Positions 1-7,088 of a stretch of 13,463 nucleotides of DNA are shown one piece after another (the stretch's first letter is position 1; each line of letters opens with the position of its first letter). Location: the NCBI GenBank assembly GCA_025362115.1, contig JANYIK010000178.1, positions 1 through 13,463 of the forward strand, given 5' to 3'. The translations under genes and the position numbers were made by a program. This stretch comes from Methylophilaceae bacterium. Lineage in GTDB: Bacteria; Pseudomonadota; Gammaproteobacteria; Burkholderiales; Methylophilaceae. The notes beneath the pieces were generated by a model. The model was not told the DNA's origin. It searched no databases and saw only the letters and a list, made by a program, of their open reading frames with translations.

Positions 1-1134
1 CGCCGCATCTATTGCTGGATGCTGGAGCAAGCCAAGCTGTCACTGCTCTCACCGGAAGACAACGCGCATCTGCTGACCAAAGCACGTGAGGCCAAAGAAT
101 GGCTCACCGACCATCCTGAGGCGCAAATTACCTGCGTATTGGCTAAACGCGAAGTGCTGGACATTACACTCACCACCGACACCTTCAAGCAACTCACCGA
201 AACGTTGGTTAACAAAACCATCACGCCGCTGAGAAAAGCGCTGCGCGATGCCAAACTGAGTATTGCGGACATACAAGGCGTGGTGATGGTGGGCGGTGCG
301 ACGCGGATGCCGCAGATACAACACGCTGTGGGCGAATTCTTTGGTCGTGAACCGTTGACCAATCTAGACCCTGATAAAGTGGTGGCGCTGGGGGCTGCGA
401 TACAAGCCAACGTGCTGGCGGGCAACAAGAGCGATGACGATTTGCTATTGCTGGATGTCGTGCCGCTGTCCTTGGGGCTAGAAATGATGGGCGGCTTGGC
501 GGAAAAAGTCATCCCGCGCAATTCCACACTCCCCATCGCCCGCGCCCAAGAATTCACCACCTACAAAGACGGCCAAACCGCGATGAGCATCCATGTGGTG
601 CAAGGGGAAAGAGAATTAGTCACGGATTGCCGTTCGCTGGCACGTTTTGAACTGCGCGGTATTCCACCGATGGCGGCCGGCGCAGCGCGAATACGTGTCA
701 CCTTTCAAGTAGATGCTGACGGCTTGCTGGCAGTATCTGCGCGTGAACAGACCACGGGCGTTGCCGCCAACATCACAGTCAAGCCTTCGTATGGGCTGGA
801 AGAGGGTGAAATTGCCAAGATGTTGCAAGCCTCATTCACCCATGCCAATGATGACAAAGACGCGCGGGCGTTGCGCGAATTACAAGTGGAAGCCGATCAG
901 CTCATACAAGCCGTCGCAGCGGCTTTGCGGCATGACGGTGCGTTGTTGAGTGCGACAGAATTGGCTGACATTGAACAAAAAACCACGCAGCTTAAAACTG
1001 TTTATGATGACCGCGATGCCTTGAAACATGCTATCGAAACCCTCAATCAGGCGACCGAAGAGTTTGCCTCACGGCGCATGAACCAAACGGTGCAGAAAGC
1101 TCTAACCGGACACAAATTAGAGGAAATCGGCTAA
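1..1134 (+). CDS. hscA: Fe-S protein assembly chaperone HscA (3' part, start outside window)
   Basis: This is the C-terminal 377 residues of an Hsp70-family chaperone; the reading frame is open to the left edge. The family is about 620 residues long, so roughly the first 240 are missing. The end of the ATPase domain is visible, with the phosphate-binding motif VVMVGGATRMPQ (about residues 95-106 of the visible part) and VVALGAAIQANVLAG. The substrate-binding beta domain and a helical lid follow. HscA, with co-chaperone HscB, binds the scaffold IscU and drives transfer of its Fe-S cluster using ATP. The identification as HscA rather than DnaK rests on the divergent substrate domain and on the fdx gene that overlaps it by one base (TAATG at 1132-1136), the standard isc order. 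The cytoplasmic role is known for the family. No frameshift is seen. Confidence 0.95.
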   Translation, partial: RRIYCWMLEQAKLSLLSPEDNAHLLTKAREAKEWLTDHPEAQITCVLAKREVLDITLTTDTFKQLTETLVNKTITPLRKALRDAKLSIADIQGVVMVGGATRMPQIQHAVGEFFGREPLTNLDPDKVVALGAAIQANVLAGNKSDDDLLLLDVVPLSLGLEMMGGLAEKVIPRNSTLPIARAQEFTTYKDGQTAMSIHVVQGERELVTDCRSLARFELRGIPPMAAGAARIRVTFQVDADGLLAVSAREQTTGVAANITVKPSYGLEEGEIAKMLQASFTHANDDKDARALRELQVEADQLIQAVAAALRHDGALLSATELADIEQKTTQLKTVYDDRDALKHAIETLNQATEEFASRRMNQTVQKALTGHKLEEIG

Positions 1135-1475
1135 TGCCAAAAATCATCGTACTTCCTCATGTCGAACTCTGCCCGCAAGGCACGGTGCTGGAAGCCGAAA
1201 CCGGCAAATCCATCTGCGATACCTTGCTGGAAAATGACGTGGACATTGACCATGCCTGTGACCAAGCCTGCGCTTGCACTACCTGTCACGTCATCGTACG
1301 CGAGGGTTACAACACCCTGAATGAAGCCTCTGAGAACGAAGAGGATCTGCTGGATAAAGCCTGGGGTTTGGAACCTTATTCGCGACTCTCCTGCCAGGCG
1401 TTGGTGGGCAAGGCGGATTTGGTTATCGAGATTCCCAAGTATTCCATCAATATGGCAAAGGAAGGCAAGCACTAA
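1134..1475 (+). CDS. fdx: ISC-type [2Fe-2S] ferredoxin
   Basis: This 113-residue ferredoxin supplies electrons for cluster assembly on IscU. Its four cluster ligands sit where they do in E. coli Fdx: Cys42, Cys48 and Cys51 in HACDQACACTTCH, and Cys87 in RLSCQ. The family signature DKAWGLEP precedes the last cysteine. A further Cys46 lies inside the first ligand loop; E. coli also has one there. Translation starts at an ATG overlapping the hscA stop by one base, with an AGAGGA ribosome binding site at 1119-1124 inside hscA, so the two are probably co-translated. The gene commonly found next, iscX, is absent: a gene on the other strand ends 5 bp after the fdx stop. Function is known from the family; the ligands are read directly. 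Confidence 0.97.
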   Translation: MPKIIVLPHVELCPQGTVLEAETGKSICDTLLENDVDIDHACDQACACTTCHVIVREGYNTLNEASENEEDLLDKAWGLEPYSRLSCQALVGKADLVIEIPKYSINMAKEGKH

Positions 1476-1480
1476 GGGCG

Positions 1481-3472
1481 TTAAGCCTCCGCGTGTATCC
1501 CGGTATTCTGCCTCACATACAGCTCTTCCCATTTCCGTATTGCGCGCTTATCTTTAGTCAGTAGCGAGAAAAAAATCACCATCAAGAACCCTAGTGGAAT
1601 GGAGATGATGCCGGGATTTTTGAGGCGGAACCAGGGTTTTTCCAAGCCGATGAAGCTGGTGGTTTGGCCTTGATAGCGGGCTAAGTCCTCTTCGGCCTTT
1701 TTGATGGCCTTTTGTTGGCGCAGGATGTCGCGGTTGATGCCTTCTACGGCTTCTTTGCTGCGGATTCTGGTGAGAAGATCTTGCAGCGCGGCAATTTTTT
1801 CTAGTGCGCTGATTTGCGCTTTACTGGCGGGTTTGGCGGGCTCAAACTTTTGGCAACTGGTGAACGCTTCGCACCACAGACCCTCACTGGCTTTGACTTC
1901 TGTAGCAGGTCTCGCCGGAGCGCCATGCAACACGGTGTTGGCATCTGCGATAATTTTTTGCGGGTAGCTCATATTGGGTGACACCATCACCAAAGCCACG
2001 GTGGAGAACGCGCCGACTAGCATACCGACGACGATACCGGTGGTATTACAGCGCTTCCAATACAGAGTAAGAATTACTGCGGGCAGGTTGCTGGCGGCGG
2101 CTACTGCGAAAGCCATACCTACCAAGTGTGCGACATTTTGGCCTTTGGCGAGGATGCCGATGACGATGGCCGCAGCCCCTACCACTACCGACGCGATCCG
2201 CGCGGCGTTGATTTGTTCCGATTGGCTGGCGTGGCTGCCCTTGATGACTCCAACGTAGAGATCATGGGCGATGGCCGAAGCCGAAGCCAGCACCAAGCCT
2301 GCTACTACGGCGACGATGGTGGCGAATGCGACAGCCGCTACGAAGGCGAGTAGAAAGTTGCCCAATAGCGAATCCGCGCCTCCCCCTAGGTATTGTGCGA
2401 GCAAGGGTGCGGCCATGTTGCCGCCTTTGTCCATGTCGGCAATCACGTCCGAGCCTACGTTCATGGCGGCACCTAAGCCCAGGAACAAAGTCAGCACATA
2501 AAAACCGCCTATGATTCCCATCGCCCATAGCACCGATTTACGCGCTGCGGCGGCATCAGGCACGGTGAAGAAGCGCATCAGGATGTGCGGCAAACCCGCT
2601 GTGCCGAACACTAATGCCATGCCTAGGCTGATTTGATCTATCGGGTCTTTCAGATACAGGCCGGGCTCCAGAAAGCGTTGGCCTAGCTCTTGTGGCGACA
2701 TATTAGCGGCGGCATCCCCTAACAGTTTGGCGACTTGTGCTTGTATCTTGGGACTGTCTACTGCGGCTTGCAAAAAAGCGGGCAGGCTGAATCCGTAAGG
2801 TGCCCACACTAAGGTTACTAGAATCAGTGCGGCGGTGACCAGCAGCACTGCTTTGACGATTTGCACCCAAGTGGTGGCGACCATGCCGCCAAACACCACG
2901 TAAGCCAGCATCAGCGTGCCGACAGCGATGACCGAGACTTCATAGTCTATGCCAATAAGAGTTTTGACCAGCACGCCGCCGCCCACCATTTGTGCGGTGA
3001 GGTAGACGATGGATACTGTGACGGTGGAAATGGCAGCAAGGGTGCGCGCTTTTTTCGGGTCATTGCGGAATGCCAGGATATCGCCCAGCGTGAATTTGCC
3101 TATGTTGCGGCACGGTTCGGCAATGACTAGCAGTACCGTGACGAAGGCCACCAGAAATCCCACCGAATACATAAAACCGTCGTAGCCATAAAGCGAAATC
3201 AGGCCCGCAACACCCAAGAACGAGGCTGCGGAAAGATAGTCGCCAGCAATCGCCCATCCGTTCTGCAAGCCGGAAATTGAGCGTCCAGCGGCATAGAATT
3301 CGCTGGTGGAATGCACACGCTTGGCCGCCCACCAAGTGATGCCCATGGTGATGCCGATGATAGTGCTGAATACGAGGAAAGTCAGCCATTTCCACTGCGT
3401 TGCTACTGCGCCGTCGGCGGCGAAAGATGTGATGCTGATGAGGGTTAAACCTAATGCGAAAAATCTATTCAT
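1481..3472 (-). CDS. ActP-like cation/acetate symporter (sodium:solute symporter family, VC_2705-like)
   Basis: This 663-residue polytopic membrane protein belongs to the SSS family. The region with NGWAIAGDYLSAASFLGVAG (residues 71-90) matches the acetate-symporter branch. I start it at the ATG at 3472, giving the signal-like N-terminus MNRFFALGLTLISITSFAADG. A TTG 17 codons upstream (3523) is possible but less likely. The ATG overlaps the upstream DUF485 stop by 8 bases (ATGAATAG), suggesting translational coupling. It probably imports acetate or a similar small carboxylate with Na+; the substrate is inferred. ActP of E. coli has about 549 residues. The extra length is mainly a hydrophilic, partly coiled-coil stretch (about residues 500-617) between two late membrane segments. 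The stop lies 5 bp from the converging fdx stop, so no separate terminator fits between them. Confidence 0.9.
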   Translation of the reverse strand: MNRFFALGLTLISITSFAADGAVATQWKWLTFLVFSTIIGITMGITWWAAKRVHSTSEFYAAGRSISGLQNGWAIAGDYLSAASFLGVAGLISLYGYDGFMYSVGFLVAFVTVLLVIAEPCRNIGKFTLGDILAFRNDPKKARTLAAISTVTVSIVYLTAQMVGGGVLVKTLIGIDYEVSVIAVGTLMLAYVVFGGMVATTWVQIVKAVLLVTAALILVTLVWAPYGFSLPAFLQAAVDSPKIQAQVAKLLGDAAANMSPQELGQRFLEPGLYLKDPIDQISLGMALVFGTAGLPHILMRFFTVPDAAAARKSVLWAMGIIGGFYVLTLFLGLGAAMNVGSDVIADMDKGGNMAAPLLAQYLGGGADSLLGNFLLAFVAAVAFATIVAVVAGLVLASASAIAHDLYVGVIKGSHASQSEQINAARIASVVVGAAAIVIGILAKGQNVAHLVGMAFAVAAASNLPAVILTLYWKRCNTTGIVVGMLVGAFSTVALVMVSPNMSYPQKIIADANTVLHGAPARPATEVKASEGLWCEAFTSCQKFEPAKPASKAQISALEKIAALQDLLTRIRSKEAVEGINRDILRQQKAIKKAEEDLARYQGQTTSFIGLEKPWFRLKNPGIISIPLGFLMVIFFSLLTKDKRAIRKWEELYVRQNTGIHAEA

Positions 3473-3776
3473 GATGCAAAAGTTTTGGAGCTTCACGGCA
3501 GAGTTCTTGTGCCATGGGATCAAACACGCAGTTGGCGAATTTCACATACGCCACGGCGATGATGCCTACTACAACGAATTGCGACAGGGCGAAAAGAATA
3601 CCGACGTTAAGCACGCCCCATATCTTAATCCGCAGCACATCCTGAAAATAGGCAGTACCAATAGGCAGCAAAAAATAGTAGATGGCGGCTAGCAATAACA
3701 GCGACCACAAAAAGCGCATTTTGACTTTATGTAGCTGCTGAAAGCTCGGGGCAGTTTCTACGGCATGCCAGTCAAT
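3465..3776 (-). CDS. DUF485 family inner-membrane protein (start codon uncertain)
   Basis: This small membrane protein has two hydrophobic helices: FLWSLLLLAAIYYFLLPIG, then VGILFALSQFVVVGIIAVAY. Its end, FANCVFDPMAQEL, matches the DUF485 (YjcH) pattern. These proteins regularly accompany ActP-like symporters, as here, where the stop overlaps the symporter start by 8 bases; their exact role is not established. The first ATG (3719) would give 84 residues and cut off a family-like leader, IDWHAVETAPSFQQLHKVK, which is encoded in frame just upstream. No ATG, GTG, TTG or CTG codon lies in that leader. The only upstream candidate after the slyD stop is an ATT (3774-3776), one base past that stop, with GGAGAAGG about 16 bases upstream. 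I give the 103-residue version; the conservative alternative is 3465-3719. Confidence 0.75.
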   Translation of the reverse strand: MDWHAVETAPSFQQLHKVKMRFLWSLLLLAAIYYFLLPIGTAYFQDVLRIKIWGVLNVGILFALSQFVVVGIIAVAYVKFANCVFDPMAQELCREAPKLLHHE

Positions 3777-3777
3777 A

Positions 3778-4257
3778 TTAGTGATGATGTCCGCCTTCTC
3801 CGTGGGTATGCCCGTGCTCGATTTCTTCTTTGGTGGCGGGGCGTATGCCTTTCACCGTGCATTTGAAGTGCAAGCGTTCGCCCGCCCAGGGATGGTTGCC
3901 GTCCACCACCACTTTGCCGTCAGCGATGTCGGTGATGGTGTAGAGAATTACGTCGCCGCCGGCATCTTCGCCCTCAAACTGCATGCCAACCTCTAACTTG
4001 TCAGCGGGGAACGCGCTGGCGGGTTCGATTTGCACTAGCTCCTCGTCGTATTCACCAAATGCGTCTTCTGATTCCAGGGTGATTTCCAAGCTGTCACCGA
4101 CTTCTTTGCCGTGTAGTTCTTCTTCCACCTTAGGGAAAATACCGTCAAAACCGCCATGCAGATAGCTGACTGGTTTTTCGCTCACTTCCAGAATGCTGCC
4201 GTCGCTGTTGCGCAGTTCGTAAATAATTGAAACCACAGTTTTGGTGGCGATTTTCAT
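3778..4257 (-). CDS. slyD: FKBP-type peptidyl-prolyl cis-trans isomerase, SlyD type
   Basis: This 159-residue protein catalyses proline cis-trans isomerisation and acts as a folding chaperone in the cytoplasm. The split FKBP domain reads YLHGGFDGIFPKVEEELHG (residues 32-50) and then, after the insert-in-flap chaperone domain (about 65-115), VVDGNHPWAGERLHF (117-131). The tail, residues 148-159, carries six histidines, as in metal-binding SlyD proteins that deliver nickel; here the tail is short and has no cysteines. The ATG overlaps the upstream peroxiredoxin stop (ATGA) and has an AAGGA binding site at 4264-4268. The DUF485 gene follows directly. A closely related FkpB-type protein is the alternative, but the His-rich tail favours SlyD. 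Confidence 0.92.
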   Translation of the reverse strand: MKIATKTVVSIIYELRNSDGSILEVSEKPVSYLHGGFDGIFPKVEEELHGKEVGDSLEITLESEDAFGEYDEELVQIEPASAFPADKLEVGMQFEGEDAGGDVILYTITDIADGKVVVDGNHPWAGERLHFKCTVKGIRPATKEEIEHGHTHGEGGHHH

Positions 4258-4718
4258 ACTAAGTCCTTAATCAGTTGTAATGTTTCTGCGGCGTGTCCCT
4301 TGGCGCTGATGCCATAGAGTGCATGCCGCACGGTGCTGGCTTTATCAATCACAAAGGTGGAGCGCACGATACCCATTTTACGCACCCCTTCCTTTTCCTT
4401 CTCTTGCCACACGCCATACTTTTCGCACACTCGGCCTTCTACGTCAGCCAATAATTGCACGGCTAGGCCATGTTTATCACGAAAATCGGCGTGACTCATA
4501 CAGTCGTCGCGTGAGATGCCGAGTACAACAGTATTCAAACTGACGAATTCTTCTTCCAAGTCGCTGAACTCTATGGCTTCCAGCGTGCAGCTAGGGGTGT
4601 CGTCTTTAGGGTAAAAATAAAGCACGACGTTTTTACCCTTAAAAGCAGAGAGTTTGACTGGCTCCATATCTGAGTCTGGGAGCGTGAAATCGGGCGCGTG
4701 AACGCCAGTTTGTAGCAT
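4254..4718 (-). CDS. bcp: Peroxiredoxin of the BCP/PrxQ family
   Basis: This 154-residue thioredoxin-fold enzyme reduces hydrogen peroxide and organic hydroperoxides. The peroxidatic cysteine is Cys44 in YPKDDTPSCTLEA, with the usual preceding Pro and Thr. The resolving cysteine found five residues later in E. coli BCP is replaced by Ile49. Other cysteines are Cys73 (SRDDC, at the start of the third helix region) and Cys98 (VCEKYGVW), so either Cys73 serves as an atypical resolving residue or the enzyme works by a 1-Cys mechanism; this is inference. ATG at 4718 has an AAGGG binding site. It heads the run with slyD (ATGA overlap), DUF485 and the symporter, and is divergent from roxA. Confidence 0.93.
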   Translation of the reverse strand: MLQTGVHAPDFTLPDSDMEPVKLSAFKGKNVVLYFYPKDDTPSCTLEAIEFSDLEEEFVSLNTVVLGISRDDCMSHADFRDKHGLAVQLLADVEGRVCEKYGVWQEKEKEGVRKMGIVRSTFVIDKASTVRHALYGISAKGHAAETLQLIKDLV

Positions 4719-4747
4719 GTTGAACCCTTTGCGAATTGACCTAGTTC

Positions 4748-4778
4748 ATTCTAAACCATTTCCAGCGAGCCCATGCAA
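4748..4778 (-). promoter_or_regulatory. Possible sigma-70 promoter of the bcp-slyD-DUF485-symporter run
   Basis: On the minus strand, TAGAAT (5 of 6 to the -10 consensus; plus-strand 4748-4753) follows a poor -35-like TTGCAT (4773-4778) with a long 19-base spacer. Transcription would begin near 4741, about 22 bases before the bcp ATG. It lies in the 76-base gap shared with divergent roxA. Only the -10 is convincing. Confidence 0.3.
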
Positions 4779-4794
4779 GCGCTATGATGCGGGC

Positions 4795-5898
4795 ATGAAA
4801 TTGACCATGACACCCCAACAGTTTTTAAGCGAATATTGGCAAAAAAAGCCCTTGCTCATACGCCAGGCTTTTCCTGATTTTGATGATTTTCTCACCTCCA
4901 ACGAGTTGGCCGGATTGGCATGTGAAGAAGCTGCACAATCGCGGCTGGTGTTGAAGCAACGTGGGCAGTGGAAGCTGGAAGCCGGGCCATTTGCAGAATC
5001 ACGCTTTGCTAAGTTACCAAAAAAAGATTGGACATTGCTGGTACAGGGCATCAATCATTTCGTGCCGGAAGCCGTGAATTTGTTGCAGCAATTCAATTTC
5101 ATCCCTAGTGCGCGACTGGATGATTTGATGGTGAGTTATGCGCCGGATGGCGGTGGAGTGGGGCCGCATTTTGATTCCTACGATGTGTTTTTGCTGCAAG
5201 GCCAAGGTAAGCGTTTATGGCGTATTAGCGACCAAACGGATAGCGCTTTGGTCAAAGATGCGCCGCTCAAGATATTGCAGAATTTTCAAACGCAGCAAGA
5301 GTGGCTGCTGGAGACTGGCGACATGCTGTATCTGCCGCCGCAGTACGCGCATTGGGGCATCGCGGTGGGCGATTGCATGACCTATTCCATAGGCTTTAGA
5401 GCGCCTTCTGCACAGGAGCTGGCGACCGAATTTCTGGGTTATTTACAGGAACGTACACATTTGCAGGGCCTGTATGCAGATCCTGATTTGCAATTACAAA
5501 CGCACCCGGCGCAAATCTCAGTGCAGATGGTGGGTAAGGTGGCTGCCATGTTGCAAGCCATTACATGGCAGAACCAAGACGTGGCGAGTTTTCTAGGGCA
5601 GTATCTGACTGAGCCTAAGCCGCACATTTTTTTCGCGTCACCGCAACGACTCAGTTTCGATAAATTCTGCGGGCGCTTGGCACATGATGGCGTTTGTTTA
5701 GCGTTGACTAGTCAGATGTTGTTTTATGGAGACAAGGTGTTTATCAATGGTGAATGCGTACAAGCTGAATTAGTGGCGCAACCCCTGTTACAACAGCTTG
5801 CAGACGCACGTTTTCTGTCACCAATTAAAACACCATCCGATGACCTTGCGAGGCTTTTATACCAGTGGCATCAGTCGGGTTATGTGTTATTTCGCTAA
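4795..5898 (+). CDS. roxA: Ribosomal protein uL16 3-hydroxylase RoxA (YcfD, JmjC/cupin)
   Basis: This 367-residue Fe(II)/2-oxoglutarate oxygenase hydroxylates an arginine of 50S protein L16 in the characterised E. coli enzyme. The metal triad is at the expected places: His125 and Asp127 in GGGVGPHFDSYDVF, and His186 in YLPPQYAHWGIAVGD. The start YWQKKPLLIRQAF (residues 14-26) is typical, and a winged-helix C-terminal region follows the cupin domain. I chose the ATG at 4795 because it gives a length close to the E. coli protein (373). A TTG start further upstream would add 26 residues lacking family character and would overlap the divergent bcp start. No strong Shine-Dalgarno sequence is visible. 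It appears to be a single-gene unit ending before the weak hairpin at 5916-5939. Confidence 0.93.
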   Translation: MKLTMTPQQFLSEYWQKKPLLIRQAFPDFDDFLTSNELAGLACEEAAQSRLVLKQRGQWKLEAGPFAESRFAKLPKKDWTLLVQGINHFVPEAVNLLQQFNFIPSARLDDLMVSYAPDGGGVGPHFDSYDVFLLQGQGKRLWRISDQTDSALVKDAPLKILQNFQTQQEWLLETGDMLYLPPQYAHWGIAVGDCMTYSIGFRAPSAQELATEFLGYLQERTHLQGLYADPDLQLQTHPAQISVQMVGKVAAMLQAITWQNQDVASFLGQYLTEPKPHIFFASPQRLSFDKFCGRLAHDGVCLALTSQMLFYGDKVFINGECVQAELVAQPLLQQLADARFLSPIKTPSDDLARLLYQWHQSGYVLFR

Positions 5899-5915
5899 TA
5901 AAGCGGCGTAAGCGC

Positions 5916-5939
5916 AAAAAAACACTGGTGTTTTTTTTT
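5916..5939 (+). terminator. Weak AT-rich terminator after roxA
   Basis: Seven A, then CACTGGTG, then nine T form a short hairpin (AAAAAAACA pairing with TGTTTTTTT around a CTGG loop) ending in a U-run, 17 bases after the roxA stop. The stem has only one or two GC pairs, so termination may be inefficient. The A-tract makes it roughly symmetric, but no minus-strand gene converges on it. Confidence 0.45.
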
Positions 5940-6051
5940 AATGGTGTATAAAATCAGTGCCTTCGGAAGACCCCTTTGTAATCTGCTTGTAGCGCTGGGT
6001 TGTTTCAAGGGGCCGATAATAATTTTTTGCAACTACTCTTAAGGAAATAAA

Positions 6052-6249
6052 ATGATCCGCTCCGCTCTGTTCGCTGCTCTGTTGGCTCTGGCTTTAACCG
6101 CTTGTGGTCAAAAGGCTGAAGAAGCTGCTCCTATGCCTGCTGCTGAGGCACCTGCTGCTGCTCCAGCCGCTGAAGCTGCTGCTCCTGCTGCCGCTCCAGC
6201 CGCTGAAGCTGCTGCTCCAGCCGCTGCTCCAGCTGAAGAAAAGAAGTAA
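6052..6249 (+). CDS. Small Ala/Pro-rich lipoprotein of unknown function
   Basis: A 65-residue protein with a clear lipoprotein signal: MIRSALFAALLALALTACGQ, lipobox LTAC with the acylated cysteine at residue 18. The mature part has only 48 residues and is almost entirely Ala, Pro and Glu, ending in EEKK. An 11-residue unit (EAAAPAAAPAA) occurs twice at about 41-62, from a 33-base DNA repeat. The ATG has a good AAGGA site at 6041-6045, and a strong terminator follows 19 bases after the stop, so it is a complete single-gene unit. Such tails probably lie extended and flexible in the periplasm, perhaps as a spacer; no function can be assigned. Glu after the signal and Gly-Gln (not Asp) following the cysteine fit outer-membrane sorting. 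I do not recognise a family. Confidence 0.85.
   Translation: MIRSALFAALLALALTACGQKAEEAAPMPAAEAPAAAPAAEAAAPAAAPAAEAAAPAAAPAEEKK
6160..6218 (+). repeat. 33-base direct repeat inside the lipoprotein gene
   Basis: An identical 26-base segment begins at 6160 and again at 6193 (GCTCCAGCCGCTGAAGCTGC, then TGCTCC), a period of 33 bases, i.e. 11 codons. It encodes the Ala/Pro/Glu repeat and is suited to copy-number change by slippage. Confidence 0.85.
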
Positions 6250-6268
6250 TCTAGTCTTTTCGACAAGC

Positions 6269-6297
6269 AAAAAAGCCGACTTCATGTCGGCTTTTTT
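6269..6297. terminator. Strong bidirectional rho-independent terminator
   Basis: AAAAAAGCCGAC, loop TTCAT, GTCGGCTTTTTT: a 12-bp perfect stem with a GC-rich top and T-runs on both strands. It lies between the convergent lipoprotein gene (stop 6249) and the MBL-fold gene (stop 6324), and probably ends both transcripts. Confidence 0.93.
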
Positions 6298-6323
6298 GTT
6301 ATCTAGTATTCGTGGTAGTTTGG

Positions 6324-7088
6324 CTAATGAAGTTCTCGCCAGCCAAATCCCTCAACCTGGTCTGCAATCCCTACCCATTGCTGTTCGCAACCTAATGCTT
6401 GACTGAGCGCTGCTTGGGCGAGTTGCGGGCGATTGTTTTGTGCGCTCAAATGAGCGGCGATGATATGTTGTAGCTTGCTGGTGTTAGTGCGTGACAACAG
6501 TGATGCTGAGGTTGCGTTATCTAAGTGGCCTAAGCGGCTGCTGATGCGCTGCTTGAGCGAGGCGGGATAGCTACTGCGCATCAACAAATCTAGGTCGTGG
6601 TTACATTCCAGTACTAAGGCATCGCAAAATGACAGCGTGGCTTCGATGTGCGGAGTAGAGGCTCCAGTATCGGTTAGCACGCCTAAACGCTGCGCACCAT
6701 TTCCAATCACGAATTGTACTGGCTCACGTGCGTCGTGTGGCACTGGGTAGGGCTGGATTTCTAAGTCGCCTATGGCAAAAGGGCTGTTGCTATCAACAAT
6801 GTGCATGGCTACGCTGCCGGGCACTTTGCCCAAGGCTTGCAAAGTGCCGTGAGTGAGGAAGATAGGGAGCTGGAAGCGGTTAGCCAGGCGTAACGCTCCG
6901 CTGACGTGATCGTCGTGTTCATGGGTGAGCAAAATGCCGGAAAGCTTTTCGGCCTGTAATTCCAGTCGCGTCAGACGGGTGATGGTTTCGCGAACGCTGA
7001 AACCGCAATCCAGTAATATCGTAGTGTCATTAGAGCTGACGGCGAGGCAATTGCCTGCGCTGCCACTACCTAATGACGCAAATTTCAC
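6324..7088 (-). CDS. MBL-fold metallohydrolase (YycJ/WalJ-like)
   Basis: This 254-residue protein has the metallo-beta-lactamase fold metal site HxHxDH at His56, His58, Asp60 and His61 (LLTHEHDDHVSG). Probable further ligands are Asp140 (LTDTGAS), His164 (LECNHD) and His213 (AAHLS). The start MKFASLGSGSAGNCLAV is typical of the YycJ/PhnP-like group, thought to act on phosphodiesters or nucleic acid; the substrate here is unknown. Translation starts at a GTG immediately after the bamC stop (TAAGTG), so it is most likely coupled to bamC. The same dapA-bamC-hydrolase order is, to my knowledge, common in betaproteobacteria. The transcript ends at the terminator at 6269-6297. Confidence 0.9.
   Translation of the reverse strand: MKFASLGSGSAGNCLAVSSNDTTILLDCGFSVRETITRLTRLELQAEKLSGILLTHEHDDHVSGALRLANRFQLPIFLTHGTLQALGKVPGSVAMHIVDSNSPFAIGDLEIQPYPVPHDAREPVQFVIGNGAQRLGVLTDTGASTPHIEATLSFCDALVLECNHDLDLLMRSSYPASLKQRISSRLGHLDNATSASLLSRTNTSKLQHIIAAHLSAQNNRPQLAQAALSQALGCEQQWVGIADQVEGFGWRELH

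Noticed and set aside
9..560. Open frame of 183 codons antisense to hscA
   Set aside because: It lies wholly opposite a clear Hsp70 coding frame, is Ser-rich as antisense shadows often are, and matches no family I know.
1974..2528. Several open frames on both strands inside the symporter gene
   Set aside because: All overlap conserved membrane segments of the symporter and have low-complexity, shadow-like composition.
6094..6285. Ser/Trp-rich frame antisense to the lipoprotein gene, and the Leu-rich frame 6104-6406
   Set aside because: Both are by-products of the GCT/CCA repeat read in other frames; they run into the terminator.
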